Assembly: GCF_937912035.1 (NCBI RefSeq)
Contig: NZ_CALDPF010000033.1
Location: 22,642-86,641, forward strand
Direction of reading: 5' to 3'
DNA: 64,000 nucleotides
Source: an uncultured Bacteroides sp.
GTDB lineage: Bacteria > Bacteroidota > Bacteroidia > Bacteroidales > Bacteroidaceae
Positions 27,001-34,681 of the stretch are shown here, piece after piece (position 1 is the stretch's first letter; the number at the start of each line of letters is the position of its first letter). Under the pieces are notes generated by a model. That model worked only from the letters and a program-made list of their open reading frames with translations. It did no database searches and was not told where the DNA came from. A program made the translations under genes and the position numbers.

Positions 27001-27596
27001 ATGGCTGGTATCGTTTTGAGTCTGCTCCCGGTCTAAAAGAATTTTCGGTAGGAATTAATGGTGAATCTAAGGTATGGGTTGATGGAGAACCAGTAAAGAC
27101 GAAAATAAAAGATGGAAACATTTGTGTTTCATTAAAAGAAGACAAAACATCTCCTTCTAATGTGTTGATCCGTGTGAAACATGATTTTGGATTTAAAGGG
27201 GGAGCAACCATTACTACAGAGCTTAAACAGATAACCGGTATTGGTCTTATTGAAACCGGAGATTGGGGTAAAACGGACGGATTACGAAATTACTCCGGAG
27301 GAATAAAATATATTCAGAAGGTTGACCTGAATAATAATGGCAATGAAAGGATAATTCTTAAACTGTCAGATGTATCCTCTTCCGTAAAACTGTCCGTTAA
27401 TGGTAAAGATGTAGGCGTAAGAGTTTCTCCCGAATGGGAATTTGATATATCAGACTATGTGGTCAGTGGTGAGAATAAGATTGAATTAGTTGTATACAAT
27501 ACAGCCGCAAACCATTATGAAACCATACCTACTCCGTATGTGAAATATACTGAGTCTGGAATATTAGGTGATGTTTATATCGAGTATAAAGACTGA
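24090..27596 (+). CDS. GH106-like alpha-L-rhamnosidase
   Basis: The 1168-residue exported protein has a signal peptide (about 1-22) and resembles GH106 exo-alpha-L-rhamnosidases. The opening of the catalytic barrel reads PFYWWQADTLTKERLSWQLDELSKKKISSLQI, comparable to the WWW/WW...N segment of the family. The stretch RPRVWLEGFYSSGWGTTSA (about 394-412) fits the conserved acidic region, followed by a large set of barrel and beta-sandwich modules. The C-terminal 120 residues look like a galactose-binding-type sandwich. GH106 enzymes release terminal alpha-L-rhamnose, which agrees with the mutarotase and RhaT genes upstream. The exact linkage is unknown. Confidence 0.83.
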   Translation: MRNFKAINLLLLSALPFFSVNAKKGYPERNGVNDLYEKFQTPPEGYGEVPFYWWQADTLTKERLSWQLDELSKKKISSLQINYSHTDDRKGYFWGSSLKSQPVQFSEEWWSLFGWFMEEAAKRNMTVSVSDYTLGIGQGYALDEVRSLHPDITASQLVIEKYDVTNGSLSMTIKDNLVSVVAFRKDNPEEFVDLTGHVSSSVLKWNSNVKEWTVVATYSVSQERSYNPMHPLSGKEYVRCFFQRFEDKFPETSKGNLNFFFSDELNFNLKGIAWDERFSREFLKRKGYDIRPYLAALKMDIGKITSKIRMDYNDVFTSLSEENFFIPVYNWHAERNLIYGCDHGGRGRQVDEFGDYFRTQRWNQGPGSDQPRLGKNIIKAKVAASIAHLYERPRVWLEGFYSSGWGTTSAALMDAIYANYAMGYNLLSLHGLYYATPGSMWEWAPPCNHFRMPYWETMDKNLEITERLSYLFSQGYHQCDVGILYPVEPKVSGYMNTSSDIAFKAGEKLYSNGIDFDYIDYSSLQNAVIDNGELKIAGESYKAIIIPSMSAIKDSSLCKLIEFSQKDGILINIGSLPEATDAYGKDSSYVGGLVSQMTSGDNYYSTDSTDSLLCILDGKFARDFRVIDAKNKLMPYINHRKIDNLEIYGVYNVEKGEKCFFREKGDVELWDVLDGKKYRLSDTEQTENGTIVRMPYGKSSFQIIVFTPESDAPVYKESGNIIRTVKLKNEWECEILPVLDNRFGDFHYPGTNEKILPEIRHYQYLLTDQKSLDLKNVNDSEWSEVIYTYGMEFMSSGATDEILTDEYLSQMQYAPAGWKPYEYSRKWGVYGDAGHQGYHGLKMEMNPEVIRLGNLKRESTNTRRTEEKAGHNYYLYTTVKAPYTGEYTILTGKVKPSKCFVNGNKVTTENNVFLNKGINRVVLYYDTPCVTYFFIRNNEKFGASVSDRLTLCWYNDSSILPFDPYPEDYKYGWYRFESAPGLKEFSVGINGESKVWVDGEPVKTKIKDGNICVSLKEDKTSPSNVLIRVKHDFGFKGGATITTELKQITGIGLIETGDWGKTDGLRNYSGGIKYIQKVDLNNNGNERIILKLSDVSSSVKLSVNGKDVGVRVSPEWEFDISDYVVSGENKIELVVYNTAANHYETIPTPYVKYTESGILGDVYIEYKD

Positions 27597-27645
27597 TTCT
27601 TAATTAAGGCTCTAAAGATTAATATTTTATTCAGATGTGTTTATT

Positions 27646-27684
27646 AAACTGTGTCGGTTATAAATGGACTGACACAGTTTTTTT
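27646..27684 (+). terminator. Terminator after the GH106 gene
   Basis: AAACTGTGTC pairs perfectly with GACACAGTTT over a 15-base loop and continues into TTTT. It separates GH106 from the SusC unit. Confidence 0.88.
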
Positions 27685-27934
27685 ATTTCAGTGATGTCTG
27701 AAATCAATATTAGGTAGTAATATAATAATTGTTTGGGGAATAAATTCCGGATATGTAGTTTTTGTCTAAGATATATGTGCGATTTGTATACGAGATGATA
27801 TTCTACTATGATATAAATTAATCGACGTTACTTTATATATGTCTTGCTGTATTTTTGTTGTAGTGAAATTAAATCCTAGGTTTTCATGTTAACATTTTTG
27901 ATAATCTATTATTCTTTTATTAATTAATAATATT
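27685..27934. other. AT-rich intergenic region upstream of SusC
   Basis: With the terminator, the gap from 27597 to 27934 is 338 bp. Beyond the terminator it holds one -7 box (TATTTTTG, 27850-27857) about 78 bases before the SusC start and no open reading frame I would defend. No TATTGCA motif like those before HTCS and GH106 was found here. Confidence 0.5.
27850..27857 (+). promoter_or_regulatory. Promoter -7 box for the SusC/SusD unit
   Basis: TATTTTTG matches the consensus, with a leader of about 72 bases before the SusC start. No clear -33 element is seen, which is usual for promoters needing an activator such as an HTCS. Confidence 0.4.
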
Positions 27935-30900
27935 ATGAAACATGACTTTTATTTAAAAGGGAAATTTAGGAGGATTACTCCTCTTATTGCAGCAGGTTTG
28001 CTGACATGTCTCAATCCCGGTATTGAGGTTTTCGCGGTAACAGGCTTGAGTGATAATCTAAGTATTAATCAAGACCGGAAAATTACAGGACGAGTGACTG
28101 ACTCTAATGGTAACCCTTTAATAGGTGTAAACATTTCTATTGTAAATCAATCAGGTGGAACTATTTCGGATGTTGATGGTAATTATTTTATTGAAGCATC
28201 GAATGGTGATAAATTGAAATTTACTTATATAGGATATAAAGAACAGATTATCACAGTTGGTGCAAATAATGTCATCAATGTTAGAATGTTAGAGGATAGT
28301 GAAACATTGGATGAAGTCGTAGTTGTTGGTTATGGTGTACAAAAGAAAGTGAACTTATCAGGTTCGGTCTCTGCAATAGACGGTGAACAAATATCTACAA
28401 AAGCTTCAAGTAATATAATGTCAGCATTGCAGGGTGAATTACCAGGAGTTACTATTACTAGAGGCGGAGGAAAGCCTGGTGGTGAAACATCTGGTTTGCA
28501 GATTCGTGGTTATTCTTCTGTAAATTCAACATCAACCCTAGTTCTTATTGATGGTGTTGAGGGTGATATGAATATGCTTAATCCTAATGACATAGAATCT
28601 ATATCTGTATTGAAAGATGCAGCTTCTTGTGCGATATATGGTGCCAGAGCAGCAGCGGGTGTTATTTTGATAACAACCAAAAAAGGTGTAGAAGGGAAGC
28701 CAGTAGTTTCTTATAATGGGTATGTTTCATTTTTAACTCCTGGAAACTTACCTGAGCGATTACCAGCATGGGAGGATCAGTTTTTTATTGACCAGAGTCG
28801 TCTGAATGCTCAAGGAAATACAGAGTGGACTGCAGAAAAGTCATCATGGACTGGTAATCCTAATTTTAATTATCGTCCGTTAAGTAATGGACGATGGGAT
28901 TATTTTGGCTCCACAAATTGGGTTGATGAGTCTATAAAAGATGTTACATTGCAGCAAAGTCATTCCGTGTCAGTGCGCGGTGGAAGTAAATCAACCAATT
29001 ATAGCCTTTCCGGTAATTTCTATACGAAAGATGGTCTTTTGAAATATGGTCCAGATGGTAATGAAAGGTATAATATTCATCTTAATATGAATACAAGGAT
29101 GAATAAATATGTTGATTTGGGTCTTGATTTTCAATATCAATCTTCTACTACCGAACAACCATCAGTTGGTTCTGAGACTGTATTGTCTGCAGCTTTTACC
29201 AACCGTTCAAGACAACCGGTTTATGTGCCGGAAGGCGATGAAAGCGGTAGTATTTTTAATGGAGATTTGGTAACCCCTATGAATCCAGTAGATGTTATGC
29301 AAAATGGAGGATACGATGAATCTACATTAACTTCATACAGAGGTAAGATTGGTTTGACCATCAAAGATCTCGTAAAAGGTTTACGTATAAATTTAAATGC
29401 TTCAAGAAGAGCGGGATATTATTCAAGAGACATATTGAAAAGAACTATTGTTTGGTATGATCGTTTTGGAAATGGAATCCGTAATCAATTGAATAATCCG
29501 AATTCTTTACAGAGAGAAAGATATAATGATTTTCATGATTTGTTTGAGGCAACCATTAATTATACGTTTGAGTTGGATGGAAAACATGACTTTTCATTGT
29601 TAGGAGGTACTTCTTATGAGAATTACAAGAAAAATCAAATGTCTGCTACAGCAACTGACATGAATTCAAATGATTTCTTTACATTTAATGCTTACGACAC
29701 TTCACTGGCTTCCAATACAGTAATATCTGATAATATATCTCCTTGGGCAATGATGTCTTATTTTGGTCGTATAAATTATAGCTTCAAAGATAGATATTTG
29801 TTGGAGATGAATGTTCGTTACGATGGTAGTTCTCGTTTGGCTCCTGAACGTCGTTGGAGAGCTTTCCCTTCAGTCTCTGCTGCATGGCGTTTAAGTGAGG
29901 AATCATGGTTTGGTCTGGATTTTGTTGATAACCTGAAAATTAGAGCCTCATGGGGACAGTTAGGAAATGGTGCCGTACTTGGTTTGTATGATTATATTCC
30001 TATGCTGAATAGTGGAAATTATTTATCTGAAAAGTTTTATTATCAGTCAACTTTGGCCTCTATTGATAAAACATGGGAAATCATAGAAACCACAAACATA
30101 GGTTTAGATTGGGGATTCTTTAATAATAGACTGACAGGAAGTTTTGATTATTATTGGAAATATAATAATGATATGTTGTCTAATTTACAGTTACCAAGTC
30201 AGATAGGTGTTGGTGTCCCTAAATTAAATGTCGGTCGACTGAAAACTTGGGGTTGGGACTTTAATATTGGTTGGAAAGACAAGATTAAGGATTTCAGTTA
30301 TCAAGTAAGTTTCAATATTTCGGATAGCGATAATAAACTTCTAGAATATGATGGTGCGAATGTCGTTGGTGAAGGTCTGGTACAATTATTGGAAGGATAT
30401 CCTATTAATACTATTTGGGGATATAAGACAGATGGCTTCTGGAGTAGTCGTGATGAATATTTACAATATAAAGAGGCTAATCCAGGTTATGAATCTTTCA
30501 ATGATGGAAAAATTGACGGTGGAGATATTAAATATGTTGTACAAGGCAATCCGGATCATGTGATTGGAGTCGGTGATGCTACACCTGAAAATCCTGGTGA
30601 TTTGGTTAATTTGGGTAGTGATACACCACATTATCTGTATGGAGTAAATTTGTCTGCCCAGTGGAAAGGATTTGATTTCTCAATGATGTTCCAAGGTGTA
30701 GGTCAACGTTCCGTTTTGGTAGATTTGGGATACTTGATTCCATTTTCTTTTGATAGTAGATTGCCATTTACAATTCATCGTGATTATTGGACGCCTGATA
30801 ATCCTGATGCTTATTTTCCTCGTATATATGCTTATAAGAATAATGACTTTAACTGGAAACCTAGTGATCGTTGGATTCAGAATGGAGCATATTGCAGGTT

Positions 30901-31102
30901 AAAGAATATTACTTTGGGATATACCATTCCACATGTAAGTAAATACCTTAATCAGTTAAGGATTTATGTGACAGGCGAAGATGTTTGGGAACATTCTAAT
31001 ATGCTTTCAATTTTTGATCCTGAATCCAAAAATAAATCAAGTATGGGAAACCAGTATCCGTTCTTTAGAAGCTGGAGTTTAGGATTTAATATAACCTTTT
31101 AA
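27935..31102 (+). CDS. SusC/RagA-family TonB-linked outer membrane transporter
   Basis: This 1055-residue protein imports oligosaccharides across the outer membrane in a complex with its SusD partner. After a signal sequence ending near residue 34 comes a carboxypeptidase-regulatory-like domain (ITGRVTDSNGNPLIGVNISI, about 50-110). The TonB-box region TLDEVVVVGYG and the plug domain (ALQGELPGVTITRGGGKPGG...) follow. The rest is a 22-strand barrel ending in the aromatic RSWSLGFNITF. It is followed 11 bp later by SusD and preceded by its own promoter and the GH106 terminator. The substrate follows from the PUL enzymes around it. Confidence 0.97.
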   Translation: MKHDFYLKGKFRRITPLIAAGLLTCLNPGIEVFAVTGLSDNLSINQDRKITGRVTDSNGNPLIGVNISIVNQSGGTISDVDGNYFIEASNGDKLKFTYIGYKEQIITVGANNVINVRMLEDSETLDEVVVVGYGVQKKVNLSGSVSAIDGEQISTKASSNIMSALQGELPGVTITRGGGKPGGETSGLQIRGYSSVNSTSTLVLIDGVEGDMNMLNPNDIESISVLKDAASCAIYGARAAAGVILITTKKGVEGKPVVSYNGYVSFLTPGNLPERLPAWEDQFFIDQSRLNAQGNTEWTAEKSSWTGNPNFNYRPLSNGRWDYFGSTNWVDESIKDVTLQQSHSVSVRGGSKSTNYSLSGNFYTKDGLLKYGPDGNERYNIHLNMNTRMNKYVDLGLDFQYQSSTTEQPSVGSETVLSAAFTNRSRQPVYVPEGDESGSIFNGDLVTPMNPVDVMQNGGYDESTLTSYRGKIGLTIKDLVKGLRINLNASRRAGYYSRDILKRTIVWYDRFGNGIRNQLNNPNSLQRERYNDFHDLFEATINYTFELDGKHDFSLLGGTSYENYKKNQMSATATDMNSNDFFTFNAYDTSLASNTVISDNISPWAMMSYFGRINYSFKDRYLLEMNVRYDGSSRLAPERRWRAFPSVSAAWRLSEESWFGLDFVDNLKIRASWGQLGNGAVLGLYDYIPMLNSGNYLSEKFYYQSTLASIDKTWEIIETTNIGLDWGFFNNRLTGSFDYYWKYNNDMLSNLQLPSQIGVGVPKLNVGRLKTWGWDFNIGWKDKIKDFSYQVSFNISDSDNKLLEYDGANVVGEGLVQLLEGYPINTIWGYKTDGFWSSRDEYLQYKEANPGYESFNDGKIDGGDIKYVVQGNPDHVIGVGDATPENPGDLVNLGSDTPHYLYGVNLSAQWKGFDFSMMFQGVGQRSVLVDLGYLIPFSFDSRLPFTIHRDYWTPDNPDAYFPRIYAYKNNDFNWKPSDRWIQNGAYCRLKNITLGYTIPHVSKYLNQLRIYVTGEDVWEHSNMLSIFDPESKNKSSMGNQYPFFRSWSLGFNITF

Positions 31103-31113
31103 AATTTAAGAAT

Positions 31114-32793
31114 ATGATTAGAAATATTATTTTATTATTTGTATTACTTCCTTTATTAGGATCATGTGATCTGGATAGATTTCCAGAAACAGATTTGACT
31201 GATGCCGGATATTGGAAATCTGAGACTGATTTGCGAAATGCATGTAATAAATTATATGCAGACCTACCTGGCTTTGATAGAACTGAGGCTGATTTCCGTT
31301 CTGATGAGTTAGTGGGTACAAGTCAAAATGCAACATCCAGTGGTAACTGGACAATTCCTGGAAAGTCCTCTGACTGGTCTAGTCCGTACAATAAAATTGC
31401 TGTGTGTAACAATATAATTACTAAAGCTGTTAACACTCCTGTTGATGAGGATATAATAAACCGTTGGATAGCAGAGGCTTGTTTCTTTCGTGCTTACCAT
31501 TATTTTGATTTGGTGAAAAAATATGGTGATGTGCCTTTGATTCTGAAATTTTTTAACACGACTTCAGACCCTGAAATCACCAAAGGACGTGATTCAAGAG
31601 AAGTAGTTATTCAACAATGTTATAAAGACTTGGAATTTGCTTATACTTGGCTTCCTGAGATTGATGAATTGAAGAGTGAATCAGACTGGGGCAGAGTCTC
31701 AAAATCTGCAGCTCTTGCGATGATTGTTAGAATTGGTTTGTATGAAGGAACACATAAAAAGTATCATCAGACAGTTGGGGGTGATTATAAAGAACATTTA
31801 AAGAAGGCTATTGACGCTGCTGAGATTATGATTTATAATAATCCAAAACATGATTTATATCCTGATTTTACAAATTTATTCCAATATGCAGGAGAAGGTT
31901 CAGGAAATCTGGAAAGTGTCTTTGTTAAAATTTATCAATATCCTTCTTTTAAAAATAATAGAAAGGTTACTGATACTTATGTGACAAGGAGTATGTTGGA
32001 TAATTTTTTATATATTGATGGTTTACCCAAAAATAAAACTTTATATAGAGTTTATCCTGAATTGAAAATTATGGATGCTCTTGGTAATCGTGACCCAAGA
32101 GTGTGCTTGACATTACGTCTTCCTGGTGAACAGGGTAGTGAAGAGATTGGTAATAACTTTTTATCTCCATATAGACCTTTTAAAACAGATGAAGTTTCAG
32201 GTTTTGGGTATGCGATAAAAAAAGGTTATATCAGAAAAGAGGCTGATTTGTTGCGTGATTGTGATTGTATTATTATTCGTTTTGCTGAAGTTTTGGTTTC
32301 TTATGCAGAAGCACTATATGAATATAATGGAAGTATAACGGATGATAAATTAGATGATACGATAAATCGTTTAAGGAATCGTGTAGGGTTTAATGTTAGA
32401 CTGACAAATGATTTTGTTACATCTAACCAACTTAATATGCTTGAGGAAATTCGTCGTGAACGAATGATAGAATTTATTAATGAAGGGTTACACTATGATG
32501 ATATAATTCGTTGGAAAACTGCTGAGAAAGTTTTACCACAGGCGGTTGTCGGGCTTATCTACAATTATGAAGATACAGGTTGTACTATACCTCGTGATAA
32601 TATAAAGGATCGTTTGACTGACGAAAATGGATTTTATAAAGGTGTTAAAGTATATGATCAAGGTGAAATGTATGTGATAGAAGAAGCTTCTTCACGTAGC
32701 TTTGATGTTAATAAGGATTATTTGTATCCTATACCTACTTTCGAAATTTCTTCTTCTGAAGGACGTATAGAACAGAATCCGGGTTGGAAATAA
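31114..32793 (+). CDS. SusD/RagB-family surface glycan-binding lipoprotein
   Basis: The 559-residue lipoprotein forms the lid of the SusC transporter and binds glycan at the cell surface. The signal peptide ends in a lipobox with the Cys of LPLLGSCDLDRFP near residue 18. The SusD tetratricopeptide-like part includes WIAEACFFRAYHYFDLVKKYGDVPL, typical of the family. The C-terminal SusD domain has RFAEVLVSYAEALYEY and a closing ISSSEGRIEQNPGW tail, also typical. It starts 11 bp after SusC. Binding residues cannot be assigned without a structure. Confidence 0.96.
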   Translation: MIRNIILLFVLLPLLGSCDLDRFPETDLTDAGYWKSETDLRNACNKLYADLPGFDRTEADFRSDELVGTSQNATSSGNWTIPGKSSDWSSPYNKIAVCNNIITKAVNTPVDEDIINRWIAEACFFRAYHYFDLVKKYGDVPLILKFFNTTSDPEITKGRDSREVVIQQCYKDLEFAYTWLPEIDELKSESDWGRVSKSAALAMIVRIGLYEGTHKKYHQTVGGDYKEHLKKAIDAAEIMIYNNPKHDLYPDFTNLFQYAGEGSGNLESVFVKIYQYPSFKNNRKVTDTYVTRSMLDNFLYIDGLPKNKTLYRVYPELKIMDALGNRDPRVCLTLRLPGEQGSEEIGNNFLSPYRPFKTDEVSGFGYAIKKGYIRKEADLLRDCDCIIIRFAEVLVSYAEALYEYNGSITDDKLDDTINRLRNRVGFNVRLTNDFVTSNQLNMLEEIRRERMIEFINEGLHYDDIIRWKTAEKVLPQAVVGLIYNYEDTGCTIPRDNIKDRLTDENGFYKGVKVYDQGEMYVIEEASSRSFDVNKDYLYPIPTFEISSSEGRIEQNPGWK

Positions 32794-32810
32794 TTTAATG
32801 AATAGGACTT

Positions 32811-33371
32811 ATGAAAACAATTGTAATAAAATTATTTAGCTTTTTGGCTTTATTAGGTATGTTCACTTCATGTAATGATGAATGGGGAAATGATAATCCC
32901 GAAATGGAACATATTTATTATTATGGTTTAGGAAATGAAAGTTTTCCAGGTGGAAATGAATTAAAGTATACAGTTCAACAAGGTAGTATAATTGCAATAC
33001 CTACATACTTTTTCAGCGTTTTTAATAGGCCATATAGTCCTGAGGTTTATTATTATACATCTACTGTCCCTAACTCGGATCCTCAATTGGTATGTGGCGA
33101 GGATTATGTAGTAGTAGATAGTAATGGCAATACGTTAACTCCAGGCTCAGACGGTGCATATAAAATGATTTGGCCTAATGCTGTTGGAGGTTCTCAGAAT
33201 GTGTATATTAAGGCTTTAAATGGTCAGAAAGGCTTCTTACGTGTATTGACGTTCGATCCGAACAAGACAATTGTTGCTACAGATGTAAGCTCTACAACTA
33301 TAATAAAAACCGAAGAATATGAGGTTAGGGCATTTACTGAAAACTATTATGTAACTGTTGAAATAAAATAA
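32811..33371 (+). CDS. Small surface lipoprotein in the SusCD unit, putative glycan-binding protein
   Basis: This 186-residue protein has a lipoprotein signal peptide ending at the Cys of LGMFTSCND (about residue 21). The rest is predicted to be beta-rich, in one or two immunoglobulin-like or DUF1735-like units. I do not recognise a named family with certainty. It starts 17 bp after SusD, the usual place of a SusE-like or SGBP-type protein, which suggests a surface role in holding the glycan. Short size and few aromatic patches leave open a structural role. Confidence 0.65.
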   Translation: MKTIVIKLFSFLALLGMFTSCNDEWGNDNPEMEHIYYYGLGNESFPGGNELKYTVQQGSIIAIPTYFFSVFNRPYSPEVYYYTSTVPNSDPQLVCGEDYVVVDSNGNTLTPGSDGAYKMIWPNAVGGSQNVYIKALNGQKGFLRVLTFDPNKTIVATDVSSTTIIKTEEYEVRAFTENYYVTVEIK

Positions 33372-33396
33372 CAGATTTGTTTTAATGAGTAAAAAT

Positions 33397-33451
33397 ACCA
33401 TATATCAAGTTAGAACCTTTTTATTAGGATAAGGTTCTAATTTGATATGGT
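33397..33451. repeat. Long inverted repeat between the lipoprotein and GH88 genes
   Basis: The arms 33397-33417 and 33433-33451 pair over about 19 positions, with a two-base bulge and one G-T pair, around a 15-base loop. No T run follows. The first in-frame ATG of the next gene (33447) lies inside the right arm. Confidence 0.75.
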
Positions 33452-33470
33452 GAGCTTTGATTCTTTATTT

Positions 33471-34670
33471 ATGAGAAAAATTTTAGTTTATAATCTTATT
33501 TTTCTAATATTATCAACTTCTTGTACAACTGGTAATGTAAATGGTGACATACATAGTCTCGTAAATAGTACAATTGATATTGCAGAAGAACAATATGAGA
33601 AACTTGCTTCCAAAGCGTTGCAATACAATAATAGCTTGCCAAAAACATACGAGAATGATACTGTGGTTATGGCAACATCGGCGTGGTGGACAAGTGGCTT
33701 TGTACCTGGAACGTTGTGGTATCTTTATGAATCGGGGGAAAATAATATGATTAAAGATTACGCAATAAAATTATCACAGAGGGTTGAAGATCAGAAATTT
33801 ACGACAGACAATCATGATGTCGGTTTCATGATATACTGCCCGTTTGGCAATGCATACAGGATGGAGCCACAGAAAAAATATAGGGACATAATAATAGAAG
33901 CTTCAAAATCATTGTCTAAGAGATATAATCCTAAAGTAGGTTTGATTCGTTCATGGGATTTTAATGCGGACAGGTGGCAGTATCCTGTTATCATAGATAA
34001 TATGATGAACTTGGAGATGCTTTGTGCTGCTACGCAGATGACGAACGACAGTACTTATATAAAGATTGCAATCAGCCATGCTGACAAGACAATGGAAAAC
34101 CATTTCAGAGATAATATGAGTTGTTATCATGTGGTGTCATACGATACGATTACAGGCAAACCTCATGTAAAACAGACATGGCAGGGATGTTCTGACGAGA
34201 GTGAATGGTCAAGAGGACAGGCTTGGGCATTGTATGGATATACAATGATGTACAGAATGACCGGTTTTGAAAGGTATAAAAGACAGGCGGAAAAGGTTGC
34301 ATCTTATTTACTAAATCATCCAAAGATGCCTGCAGATTATATCCCTTATTGGGATTTCTGTGATCCTGAAATCCCAAATTCACTTCGTGATGCGTCTGCT
34401 GCAGCTGTTATTTGTTCTGCATTGCTTGAATTGTCGCAATATGTACCACAGGATTTGTCGGAAAAATATATGCAAGTTGTTGAGAAACAGATTATGACAC
34501 TTTGCAGTTCTGAATATCTTGCAAAAAAAGGTGAATTGGGTGGGTTTATACTTAAACATAGTGTTGGTTCTCTTCCTCATAAGTCTGAAGTTGATGTACC
34601 GTTAACTTATGCTGACTATTATTTTGTAGAGGCATTGTTGAGGTATAAGAGAATGAAGTCTGGTAATTAA
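33471..34670 (+). CDS. GH88-family unsaturated glucuronyl hydrolase
   Basis: The 399-residue lipoprotein removes the unsaturated uronic acid left at the non-reducing end by polysaccharide lyases. I start it at 33471 because MRKILVYNLIFLILSTSC then gives a clean lipobox. The upstream ATG at 33447 lies in a hairpin. The (alpha/alpha)6 barrel shows TTDNHDVGFMI (the catalytic-Asp segment of GH88), VIIDNMMNLEML with the second Asp, and QTWQGCSDESEWSRGQAWALYGY. It precedes the two-lyase protein by 11 bp, consistent with acting on its products. Confidence 0.9.
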   Translation: MRKILVYNLIFLILSTSCTTGNVNGDIHSLVNSTIDIAEEQYEKLASKALQYNNSLPKTYENDTVVMATSAWWTSGFVPGTLWYLYESGENNMIKDYAIKLSQRVEDQKFTTDNHDVGFMIYCPFGNAYRMEPQKKYRDIIIEASKSLSKRYNPKVGLIRSWDFNADRWQYPVIIDNMMNLEMLCAATQMTNDSTYIKIAISHADKTMENHFRDNMSCYHVVSYDTITGKPHVKQTWQGCSDESEWSRGQAWALYGYTMMYRMTGFERYKRQAEKVASYLLNHPKMPADYIPYWDFCDPEIPNSLRDASAAAVICSALLELSQYVPQDLSEKYMQVVEKQIMTLCSSEYLAKKGELGGFILKHSVGSLPHKSEVDVPLTYADYYFVEALLRYKRMKSGN

Positions 34671-34681
34671 AATTGAATGTT

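Noticed and set aside
33447..33470. ATG start of GH88 at 33447
   Set aside because: It is inside an inverted repeat, and the start at 33471 gives a proper lipoprotein signal.
33471..34670. GH105 (unsaturated rhamnogalacturonyl hydrolase) in place of GH88
   Set aside because: The TDNHDVGF and QTWQGCSDESEWSRGQAW segments agree better with GH88.
34673..34681. TTG start for the two-lyase protein
   Set aside because: The ATG three codons later gives a standard signal peptide start.
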